Of a DNA stretch of 21,681 bases, positions 14,979 through 21,681 are shown piece by piece (within the stretch, counting starts at the first letter, position 1; every line of letters starts with the position of its first letter). The DNA lies in assembly GCA_964540005.1 (NCBI GenBank), contig CAZILN010000054.1, positions 1 through 21,681 on the forward strand, given 5' to 3'. Made by a program: the position numbers and the translations under genes. The notes below the pieces were generated by a model. The model was not told the DNA's origin, did not search any database, and was given only the letters and a program-made list of their open reading frames with translations. Source of the stretch: CAZILN01 sp964540005. GTDB taxonomy: Bacteria; Bacteroidota; Bacteroidia; Bacteroidales; SM23-62.

Positions 14979-15842
14979 ATGAGTCCTAAAGATACTGTTT
15001 TTTCATCTAACCATAGTCTCAACCTTCGCGGGAAAATCATGGATCTTTCGGTGCCAAAGATAATGGGTATCCTGAACCTGACCCCGGATTCTTTCTATGA
15101 CGGCGGCAGGTATCCTGGTATTCCCAAGGTCATGATAAAGGTAGCTGAAATGCTAAGTGAGGGAGCGGATATTATCGATATCGGAGGATATTCCAGCCGT
15201 CCGGGAGCAGCATCCATCAGTCCGGATGAAGAAGCCCGGAGGATATTTCCTGTTCTTGAGGCTATCCGGAAGGATTATCCCCACATTCCTCTGTCCCTGG
15301 ACACCTTCAGGGCAGACCTGGCAGTAAAAGCAATAAGGGACTTTCAGGTCGATATGATCAACGATATTTCCGGCGGTCAATCAGATGAGGCAATGTATGA
15401 GGCTGTCTGCGAATACGGCGCTGCTTATATTCTGATGCATATGCGCGGAACACCCGATACCATGCAGACACTGACAGATTACCAGGATATTATGAGTGAA
15501 ATGATCCGGTATTTTGCCTTCAGGAAGGAAAAACTCAGGCTAATGGGCGCCTCAGATGTTATAATTGACCCCGGATTCGGATTTGCAAAAAACCTGGACC
15601 AGAACTATTATATATTACATCACCTGGCAGACCTCAGGATACTGGGATCTCCTGTACTTGCAGGGCTTTCAAGAAAGTCTATGATATATAAGCACCTGGA
15701 AATCAGTTCGTCAGAAGCACTGGCCGGTACCATCTCGCTGAATACCATTGCTTTACTTAATGGAGCCCGTATTCTCAGGGTTCATGATGTAAGAGAAGCT
15801 GTTCAGGTAGTGGCACTGGTTTCGAAAACTTATTCAATTTAG
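14979..15842 (+). CDS. folP: Dihydropteroate synthase
   Basis: FolP joins p-aminobenzoate to dihydropterin pyrophosphate in folate synthesis and is the sulfonamide target. The 287-residue TIM barrel shows all family motifs: MGILNLTPDSFYDGG (29-43), DIIDIGGYSSRPGA (64-77), LSLDTF (105-110), MINDISGG (126-133), IDPGFGFAKN (196-205), LAGLSRKS (227-234) and a C-terminal RVHDV (267-271). The chosen ATG gives SLNLRGKIMDLSVPK before the first motif, as in relatives. It is separated by 29 bases from cdaA, an arrangement that suggests one transcript. Confidence 0.97.
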   Translation: MSPKDTVFSSNHSLNLRGKIMDLSVPKIMGILNLTPDSFYDGGRYPGIPKVMIKVAEMLSEGADIIDIGGYSSRPGAASISPDEEARRIFPVLEAIRKDYPHIPLSLDTFRADLAVKAIRDFQVDMINDISGGQSDEAMYEAVCEYGAAYILMHMRGTPDTMQTLTDYQDIMSEMIRYFAFRKEKLRLMGASDVIIDPGFGFAKNLDQNYYILHHLADLRILGSPVLAGLSRKSMIYKHLEISSSEALAGTISLNTIALLNGARILRVHDVREAVQVVALVSKTYSI

Positions 15843-15871
15843 TACCTTTACAGATTCTTACTACCAATCAT

Positions 15872-16651
15872 ATGCTGACCGGGTTCATTACCATTAGAAT
15901 ACTCGACGTTCTGGATATACTCCTGGTGGCCTACCTTATGTACCAGGTTTACCTGCTGATACGCGGGACCGTGGCCATGAACATTTTTATAGGAATTCTG
16001 TTTGTCTATTTCCTGTGGATCATAGTCAAGGCATTCGACATGCAGTTGCTGGGTTCTATTCTCGGACAGGTAATCGGAGTTGGGGTGATCGCCCTGATAA
16101 TAGTGTTTCAGCAGGAAATAAGAAGGTTCCTGATTTTCATCGGTAACCAGTATATCAGCAGGAACCGGCTGTCACTGGAAAAGATACTGCCCATTAATTT
16201 TTCCCCTCAACCTAAAATAAAGATAAAATCAATTTTAAAAGCCTGCCTGAACATGTCCAGGTCCCAAACAGGAGCCCTGATTGTATTGGCCCGCAAATCT
16301 GAACTCATGGTATACGCCGAAACAGGTGATATAATCAACGGCGAGACTTCGAGCAGGCTCATTGAAAGTATTTTTAATAAGAACAGCCCACTGCACGATG
16401 GCGCAGTTATAATTAATAATGAGAAGATCCTTGCTGCCAGGTGTGTGCTTCCCGTATCTGATAACGTGAATTTATCACCCGAATACGGTCTGAGGCACCG
16501 AGCTGCCCTGGGTATGTCTGAACATACTGACTCCATAATAATAGTAGTCTCTGAACAGAGCGGCAGGATCTCCATGGCCGAAGAAGGCAAACTGCTTACT
16601 AATATTGATGCAAAGACCCTGCTGAAACTACTGGAAAAGGAATTCAGTTAG
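15872..16651 (+). CDS. cdaA: Diadenylate cyclase (CdaA type)
   Basis: CdaA makes cyclic di-AMP from two ATP. The 259-residue protein has the CdaA layout: three membrane helices in about residues 10-82 (ILDVLDILLVAYLMYQVYLL; MNIFIGILFVYFLWIIVKAF; LGQVIGVGVIALIIVFQQEI), a linker, then the DAC domain at about 100-245. The catalytic motifs are intact: DGA at 176-178 within SPLHDGAVII, and RHRAA at 208-212 within YGLRHRAALGMSE, followed by IVVSEQSGRIS. It lies directly after folP. Its last 8 bases overlap the convergent plsY. No CdaR-like regulator gene is adjacent. Confidence 0.96.
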   Translation: MLTGFITIRILDVLDILLVAYLMYQVYLLIRGTVAMNIFIGILFVYFLWIIVKAFDMQLLGSILGQVIGVGVIALIIVFQQEIRRFLIFIGNQYISRNRLSLEKILPINFSPQPKIKIKSILKACLNMSRSQTGALIVLARKSELMVYAETGDIINGETSSRLIESIFNKNSPLHDGAVIINNEKILAARCVLPVSDNVNLSPEYGLRHRAALGMSEHTDSIIIVVSEQSGRISMAEEGKLLTNIDAKTLLKLLEKEFS

Positions 16652-17270
16652 AACGGCGTATCCTTACTTCCTCCCCCCTCAGAAGGCGATTAATATTCTT
16701 CGCATGGGTAATGATGATGATGATGCTCGTCAGGAGCGCATAGATCAACAGGGAACAGAACAGTGGCTTTACCAGCAGAAATACAGCCAGAGGAAGGCTT
16801 ATTGCAGCCATTAATGAACTGAGTGAGACATACCTGGATAGCATAAGGGTGGATAGAAAAACAACAAGGCAGGCTAATACAGGTACCGGTACAAGAGCTA
16901 TCGAAACCCCAAGCAGGGTGGCAACTCCCTTACCACCCCTGAAACCGACAAAAACCGGGAAGATATGTCCGAATACAGCAATGAGTCCCATACCCTCCCT
17001 GAGCAGCAGGCTCTGCTCGATTCCTGATTCATGAACAGGGAAAATACCAGCCAGTATTACGGCCAGCAAACCTTTCAGCACATCAAGAACCAGCACAATG
17101 ATCCCGGCCCGTGTACCAATTACCCTGAAGGTATTAGTAGCACCAGGATTCCGGCTTCCGTGTTCCCTTATATCAATATGATAGAAGATCTTCCCGATCC
17201 AGACAGATGAGGGTATTGATCCCAGTAAATAAGCAGAGAGAAATGCTATTGGATAATATACTGTTTGCAT
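16644..17270 (-). CDS. plsY: Glycerol-3-phosphate acyltransferase PlsY
   Basis: PlsY transfers an acyl group from acyl-phosphate to glycerol 3-phosphate, the first step of phospholipid synthesis in bacteria using the PlsX/PlsY route. The frame is open to 17366, but the family starts at the ATG at 17270 (MQTVYYPIAFLSAYLLGSIP), which gives 208 residues and leaves 22 bases after the pckA stop. Seen: the three cytoplasmic-face motifs GSIPSSVWIGK, HGSRNPGATNTFR and GFRGGKGVATLLG, plus about five hydrophobic helices (YPIAFLSAYLLGS; AGIIVLVLDVLKGLLAVILA; PVPVLACLVVFLSTLMLSRY; LMAAISLPLAVFLLVKPLF; YALLTSIIIIITHA). The ending is basic (RLLRGEEVRIRRSN). It is probably co-transcribed with pckA. Confidence 0.95.
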   Translation of the reverse strand: MQTVYYPIAFLSAYLLGSIPSSVWIGKIFYHIDIREHGSRNPGATNTFRVIGTRAGIIVLVLDVLKGLLAVILAGIFPVHESGIEQSLLLREGMGLIAVFGHIFPVFVGFRGGKGVATLLGVSIALVPVPVLACLVVFLSTLMLSRYVSLSSLMAAISLPLAVFLLVKPLFCSLLIYALLTSIIIIITHAKNINRLLRGEEVRIRRSN

Positions 17271-17292
17271 AGCATGTATTATTCGGAACGGA

Positions 17293-18939
17293 TCAGGATT
17301 TACATAATTGTGGTCCACCCGTTTCAACAAGGGCCCTGGTTTCCTGTGAATCTGCAAAATTCTCAAAATTGTCTATAAACCGCTGAGCCAGTTCACACGC
17401 CTTGCTGTCCCATTCCGAAGGATTTGACCAGATATTGCGAGGATTCAGGATACTGCTTTCAACACCCTGGACCAGTTTGGGGATATCCAGGTTAAATACA
17501 GGCAAGACCTCGTAATCAACATGTTCAAGCTGTCCGTCGAGTATCGCATTTATGATTTTGCGGGTATCCCCGATTGCAATCCTGTATCCTCCCTTACCAT
17601 AGGGTCCGCCAACCCAACCCGTATTTACAAGCCAGGCAGAAGCGCCATTCTCTTCTATTCTCCTGCTCAGCACCTTGGCATAAATAATGGGGTCAAGTGT
17701 GAGGAAAGCAGCTCCAAAACAGGCCGAAAAGGAAGGCAGGGGTTCGGTAATCCCCCTCTCAGTGCCTGCTACCTTGGCAGTGTATCCACTGATAAAATGA
17801 TATTTTGTCTGAGCCTTGTTCAAACGGGCCACAGGGGGCAGGATCCCGAATGCATCAGCGGTCAGGAAAATAACCTGTTTGGCATGACCGGCCTTTGATA
17901 CGGGTTTAACAATATTGTTAATATGGTAGATAGGATAGGAAACCCTTGTATTCTGTGTTTTTGAACCATCAGTATAGTCAACCTTGCCTGTATTCTCATC
18001 AAATACAACATTCTCAAGCAGGGCATCCCTTTTAATGGCATGGTAAATATCGGGCTCCTTTTCCTCATCCAGGTTGATCGTCTTTGCGTAACAGCCACCT
18101 TCAAAATTGAATATGCCATCATCATCCCATCCATGCTCATCATCGCCGATCAATGCCCTGTTGGGGTCGGCAGACAGGGAGGTCTTCCCTGTGCCTGAAA
18201 GACCAAAAAACAGAGCTACAGAATTATCTTTGCCTACATTTGCCGAGCAGTGCATGGGCGCAATACCTTTAAGGGGCAGGTAATAATTCATGATTGAAAA
18301 AATACCTTTTTTCATTTCACCTCCGTACCAGCTTCCTCCTATACAGGCCATACGTTCTTTCAGGTTGAATGCAGCAAAAACCTCGCTGTTCAGATGCTGT
18401 TCCTTCCAGTTGGGATTGGTGGTCTTGGATGCATTGAAGACTACAAAATCAGGGATAAAGTCCGCCAGCTCTTCTTCTGTGGGTCTGATGAACATATTCT
18501 TGACAAAATGTGCCTGCCAGGCCACTTCCGTGACAAACCTGATCTTCAGCCTGGTATCTTCATTGGCACCGGCATATCCATCCTGAACATACAGTTTCTT
18601 TCCGGAGAGCTGAGTAACTGCAACGGCCTTCAGATCCTTCCATATCTCTTCAGTTATGGGTTTATTATCCGATGCTTTCCTCTGCTCATTTTTCCACCAG
18701 ATATTGTCTCTGGTTTTATCTTCATCAACCAGATACTTATCCTTTGGTGACCTTCCTGTAAATATTCCCGTATCTACTGTAACTGCACCGGAGTTTGTTA
18801 CGAATCCGCGCTCATAACCGGTCAGGGAAGGATCTGTTTCATGTTTATACAACTCATCATATGAGAGATTATGAAAAATTTCACGAACATCAGTAATTCC
18901 AAATACTGTAAGGTCAATTTTGTTTCTGTCTTCAGGCAT
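17293..18939 (-). CDS. pckA: Phosphoenolpyruvate carboxykinase (ATP)
   Basis: PckA interconverts oxaloacetate plus ATP and phosphoenolpyruvate plus CO2 plus ADP. In Bacteroidota it often runs in the carboxylating direction on the way to succinate. The 548-residue protein shows TGRSPKDKY (61-69, substrate side), GGSWYGGEMKKG (201-212), the kinase P-loop GLSGTGKTS (246-254) and the metal/ATP-binding GDDEHGWDDDG (265-275). RISYP-type VSYPIYHI and the C-terminal GWVGGPYGKGGYRI are also present. No catalytic residue seems missing. It is separated from ppdK upstream by a terminator, so it has its own promoter in 18940-19022, which is AT-rich but without a clean consensus. Confidence 0.98.
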   Translation of the reverse strand: MPEDRNKIDLTVFGITDVREIFHNLSYDELYKHETDPSLTGYERGFVTNSGAVTVDTGIFTGRSPKDKYLVDEDKTRDNIWWKNEQRKASDNKPITEEIWKDLKAVAVTQLSGKKLYVQDGYAGANEDTRLKIRFVTEVAWQAHFVKNMFIRPTEEELADFIPDFVVFNASKTTNPNWKEQHLNSEVFAAFNLKERMACIGGSWYGGEMKKGIFSIMNYYLPLKGIAPMHCSANVGKDNSVALFFGLSGTGKTSLSADPNRALIGDDEHGWDDDGIFNFEGGCYAKTINLDEEKEPDIYHAIKRDALLENVVFDENTGKVDYTDGSKTQNTRVSYPIYHINNIVKPVSKAGHAKQVIFLTADAFGILPPVARLNKAQTKYHFISGYTAKVAGTERGITEPLPSFSACFGAAFLTLDPIIYAKVLSRRIEENGASAWLVNTGWVGGPYGKGGYRIAIGDTRKIINAILDGQLEHVDYEVLPVFNLDIPKLVQGVESSILNPRNIWSNPSEWDSKACELAQRFIDNFENFADSQETRALVETGGPQLCKS

Positions 18940-19022
18940 CGGATCTAATTTTGATAATTAACAATGAATATCCGGTAAATATATTAAAAATATGTTCTTT
19001 AGCATACATTTTTTCAGGGCAG

Positions 19023-19054
19023 AAAAAAAGCAGCAGGAAAACCTGCTGCTTTTT
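19023..19054 (-). terminator. Rho-independent terminator after ppdK
   Basis: The stem AAAAGCAGCAGG and CCTGCTGCTTTT is 12 bp, with a loop of four A on the plus strand. On the minus strand it ends in a run of seven T. It lies 19 bases after the ppdK stop. The symmetric A and T flanks could let it work in both directions. Confidence 0.9.
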
Positions 19055-19073
19055 CCCGTTATCCTGGTGTCAG

Positions 19074-21681
19074 TTATTTTTTATCCTTAATTGTAGCCTG
19101 AGCCGCTGCCAGCCTGGCTATCGGAACCCTGAAAGGAGAACAACTCACATAATTCATGCCCACTTTGTGGCAGAATTCCACAGAACTGGGCTCACCCCCA
19201 TGTTCCCCGCAGATCCCTACTTTAAGATCCGGACGGGTGGACCTTCCTTTCTGAGTGCCCATTTCGACAAGCTGACCGACACCCTCCTGGTCCAGTACCT
19301 GGAAAGGATCTTCTTTCAGCAATCCCTTGTCAATATATACAGGAAGGAATTTCCCTGCATCATCACGGGAATAACCGAAAGCCATCTGTGTAAGGTCATT
19401 GGTGCCGAATGAGAAAAACTCAGCTGTTTCGGCAATCAGGTCTGCAGTCAGTGCAGCCCTGGGTATTTCAATCATGGTTCCCACCAGGTACTCAATCCTG
19501 TCGTTCCGTTCCTCAAATACCTTTTCTGCAACATTCCTGATGATCTCTTCCTGCATTTTAAATTCTTTCTGAGTCCCGATCAGGGGTACCATGATCTCGG
19601 GAATGGCCTTGATCCCGCGCTTCTTCAGGTTAAGGGCGGCTTCAATAATCGCCCTGGCCTGCATTTCTGATATTTCCGGGTAGGTATTGCCAAGACGGCA
19701 GCCCCTGTGGCCCAGCATAGGATTGAATTCATGAAGGTCTTCAACCTTGGCCTGTATTTCTTCAACACTTATCCCCATCTCCTCTGCCATCTGCTGCTGG
19801 TTCTCTTCCTCGTGAGGTACAAATTCATGCAGGGGGGGATCTAGCAATCTTACTGTTACAGGGAGGTCATGCATGGCTTCAAAAATGCCTTCAAAATCTT
19901 CCCTTTGAATGGGAAGCAATTTATCAAGGCCTTCCCTGCGGCCCTTCTCATCAGCGGCAAGGATCATTTCCCTCATGGCTATTATCCTGTCACCCTCAAA
20001 GAACATGTGTTCGGTCCGGCACAGTCCTATCCCTTTGGCACCAAAATTCCTGGCTGTCTTTGCATCGTGAGGGGTATCGGCATTGGTTCGCACACTCATC
20101 CGGGTATGCTTCTCGGTCAGGTCCATCAACTCTCCGAAATCACCACTCATATCAGGGATCCTGGTGCTGATCTTTCCGTCATATACTTCCCCGGTTGATC
20201 CGTTCAGGGAGATCCAGTCTCCTTCTTTAAGAACCTTTCCGTCAATGGTCATGGTCCGGGCCTTGTAATCAATCTTAATACTGCCGGCTCCGGAGACACA
20301 GCATTTCCCCATTCCCCTGGCTACCACGGCAGCATGAGAGGTCATACCCCCGCGGGCTGTCAGGATGCCATTTGAAACATGCATCCCTTTCAGGTCTTCC
20401 GGTGAGGTTTCAATACGTACCAGGACTACCTCCTTGCCGGAATCGAACCATTCCTCAGCCTCATCGGCAAAGAAAACCATCTGACCTGTGGCTGCACCTG
20501 GTGATGCCGGTAATCCCTTTGCCAGAACGCTGGCAGATCTTATAGCTTCATCGTCAAATACCGGGTGTAAGAGTTCGTCAAGTTTATTGGGCTCAACACG
20601 CAACAGGGCTGTTTCTTCATCAATCACTCCCTGCTTGAGAAGGTCCATTGCTATTTTCACCATGGCAGCACCGGTACGTTTTCCGTTCCTGGTCTGCAGC
20701 AGCCAGAGGCGGCCTTCCTGCATGGTGAATTCCAGGTCCTGCATATCCTTATAGTGATCTTCCAGTTTCTGCTGGATATCATTAAGCTCCTTATAGATTT
20801 CCGACATGGCTTCTTCCAGGGAAGGATACTTACTGCTCCTGTCCTCTTCACTTACACCGGCCAATTGTGCCCATCTTTTTGATCCTTCCTTTGTGATCTG
20901 CTGGGGAGTCCGGGTACCTGCTACCACATCCTCTCCCTGTGCATTTATAAGGTACTCCCCGTTGAAAATATCTTCCCCGCTTCCGGCATCCCTGGTAAAT
21001 GCCACGCCGGTCCCGGAATTATCTCCCATGTTTCCAAAGACCATGGCCTGAACATTCACCGCTGTCCCCCATTCGGCCGGGATATTATTCAATTTCCGGT
21101 AATAGATGGCCCTGTCATTGTTCCAGCTGTCAAAAACTGCAACCACTGCTCCCCAGAGCTGTTCCCATGGATCGGTCGGAAAATCCTTCCCGGTTTTACT
21201 TTTAACTGCCTCTTTGAACTTCTTAACCAGGTCTTTCAGATCTTCTGTGGATAATTCAGTATCATCCTCGACACCTTTTTCTTCTTTCACCTTCTCGATG
21301 ATCTCCTCGAAGGGATCAATATCTTCTTTTGATTCAGGTTTCATCCCCATTACTACATCACCATACATCTGAATAAATCTCCTGTAAGAATCCCATACAA
21401 ACCTGTCATTCCCGGTTTTCTTTGACAGGCCTTCCACTACGGTTTCATTCAGTCCAAGATTCAGGATAGTATCCATCATTCCCGGCATGGATGCCCTTGC
21501 ACCTGATCTGACAGAAACAAGGCAAGGATTGTCCTTGTCTCCAAAACTGGTATTCATTATTTGCTCAATATTCCTGATGCCGTCCTTTACTTCATCACTT
21601 ATCAGGCTGATCACCTTCTCTTCCCCAAGACTGTTATACTCGGTACAGACCTCGGTTGTTATGGTAAAACCCGGGGGTACC
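19074..21681 (-). CDS. ppdK: Pyruvate, phosphate dikinase (5' end beyond window)
   Basis: PPDK converts pyruvate, ATP and phosphate to phosphoenolpyruvate, AMP and pyrophosphate, reversibly. The frame is open to the window edge (VPPGFTITTEVCTEYNSLG at the visible start), so about 35-45 N-terminal residues are missing; an in-frame GTG at 21614 is not the true start. The nucleotide-binding domain has SVRSGARASMPGMMDTILNLG. The phosphohistidine domain has GGMTSHAAVVARGMG, with the catalytic His codon at 20334-20336. The PEP-binding barrel has MLGHRGCRLG, EIMVPLIGT, GTMIEIPRAALTAD, FFSFGTNDLTQM and the catalytic-cysteine loop GICGEHGG. The C-terminus SPFRVPIARLAAAQA is typical. About 868 residues are visible out of roughly 905. 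Confidence 0.97.
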   Translation of the reverse strand, partial: VPPGFTITTEVCTEYNSLGEEKVISLISDEVKDGIRNIEQIMNTSFGDKDNPCLVSVRSGARASMPGMMDTILNLGLNETVVEGLSKKTGNDRFVWDSYRRFIQMYGDVVMGMKPESKEDIDPFEEIIEKVKEEKGVEDDTELSTEDLKDLVKKFKEAVKSKTGKDFPTDPWEQLWGAVVAVFDSWNNDRAIYYRKLNNIPAEWGTAVNVQAMVFGNMGDNSGTGVAFTRDAGSGEDIFNGEYLINAQGEDVVAGTRTPQQITKEGSKRWAQLAGVSEEDRSSKYPSLEEAMSEIYKELNDIQQKLEDHYKDMQDLEFTMQEGRLWLLQTRNGKRTGAAMVKIAMDLLKQGVIDEETALLRVEPNKLDELLHPVFDDEAIRSASVLAKGLPASPGAATGQMVFFADEAEEWFDSGKEVVLVRIETSPEDLKGMHVSNGILTARGGMTSHAAVVARGMGKCCVSGAGSIKIDYKARTMTIDGKVLKEGDWISLNGSTGEVYDGKISTRIPDMSGDFGELMDLTEKHTRMSVRTNADTPHDAKTARNFGAKGIGLCRTEHMFFEGDRIIAMREMILAADEKGRREGLDKLLPIQREDFEGIFEAMHDLPVTVRLLDPPLHEFVPHEEENQQQMAEEMGISVEEIQAKVEDLHEFNPMLGHRGCRLGNTYPEISEMQARAIIEAALNLKKRGIKAIPEIMVPLIGTQKEFKMQEEIIRNVAEKVFEERNDRIEYLVGTMIEIPRAALTADLIAETAEFFSFGTNDLTQMAFGYSRDDAGKFLPVYIDKGLLKEDPFQVLDQEGVGQLVEMGTQKGRSTRPDLKVGICGEHGGEPSSVEFCHKVGMNYVSCSPFRVPIARLAAAQATIKDKK

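Noticed and set aside
19074..21614. Complete ppdK starting at GTG 21614
   Set aside because: The frame is open upstream and continues with typical PPDK sequence (VPPGFTITTEVCTEYN), so the true start is outside the window.

Overview
The window looks like a piece of a Bacteroidota chromosome, most likely from the Bacteroidales/Marinilabiliales side. Three things point there: a BT_3928-type DoxX protein, a sigma factor ending in the SINTALGRMRYALINMRK-type signature typical of that phylum, and TAnnTTTG -7 boxes in front of folP and tpiA. Base composition is moderate and most of the window is dense housekeeping sequence. No tRNA, rRNA, CRISPR array, prophage or transposase gene was seen.

Left end (1-2050). 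The 5' part of uvrA runs leftward off the window. Divergent from it is an ECF-type sigma-70 factor, which probably starts at a TTG with a perfect Shine-Dalgarno and is preceded by a possible 9-codon leader ORF. A 64-residue acidic protein of unknown function follows, then a strong rho-independent terminator. The uvrA/sigma intergenic region carries two perfect short inverted repeats, one near each gene.

Accessory and decaying patch (2050-4740). This holds 47-bp repeats with long inverted arms, then a broken gene for a membrane protein with a HEPN/DUF4145-like domain, one membrane helix, a TolB/FlgO-like domain and TPRs. The gene has two offsetting frameshifts and an in-frame stop supplied by one of a pair of GC-rich hairpins with a shared core. 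Divergent from it is a small two-helix membrane protein. This is the most unusual part of the window.

Leftward gene block (4738-14925). In transcription order: tmk, a DoxX/thioredoxin-like membrane protein, a lone DppB/OppB-type permease, tpiA (with its own likely promoter), prmA, a 1500-residue exported protein of unknown function with an internal duplication, rsmE, and a 78-residue helix-hairpin-helix-like protein. The block ends at a terminator. prmA and rsmE are both methyltransferases acting on the translation apparatus; tpiA is glycolytic; tmk makes dTDP.

Rightward pair (14979-16651). folP (folate synthesis) and the membrane diadenylate cyclase cdaA form a tight operon.

Right end (16644-21681, leftward). 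ppdK (5' end cut by the window) is followed by a terminator, then pckA and plsY. ppdK and pckA both act at the phosphoenolpyruvate node, and plsY starts phospholipid synthesis. plsY and cdaA converge and overlap by 8 bp.
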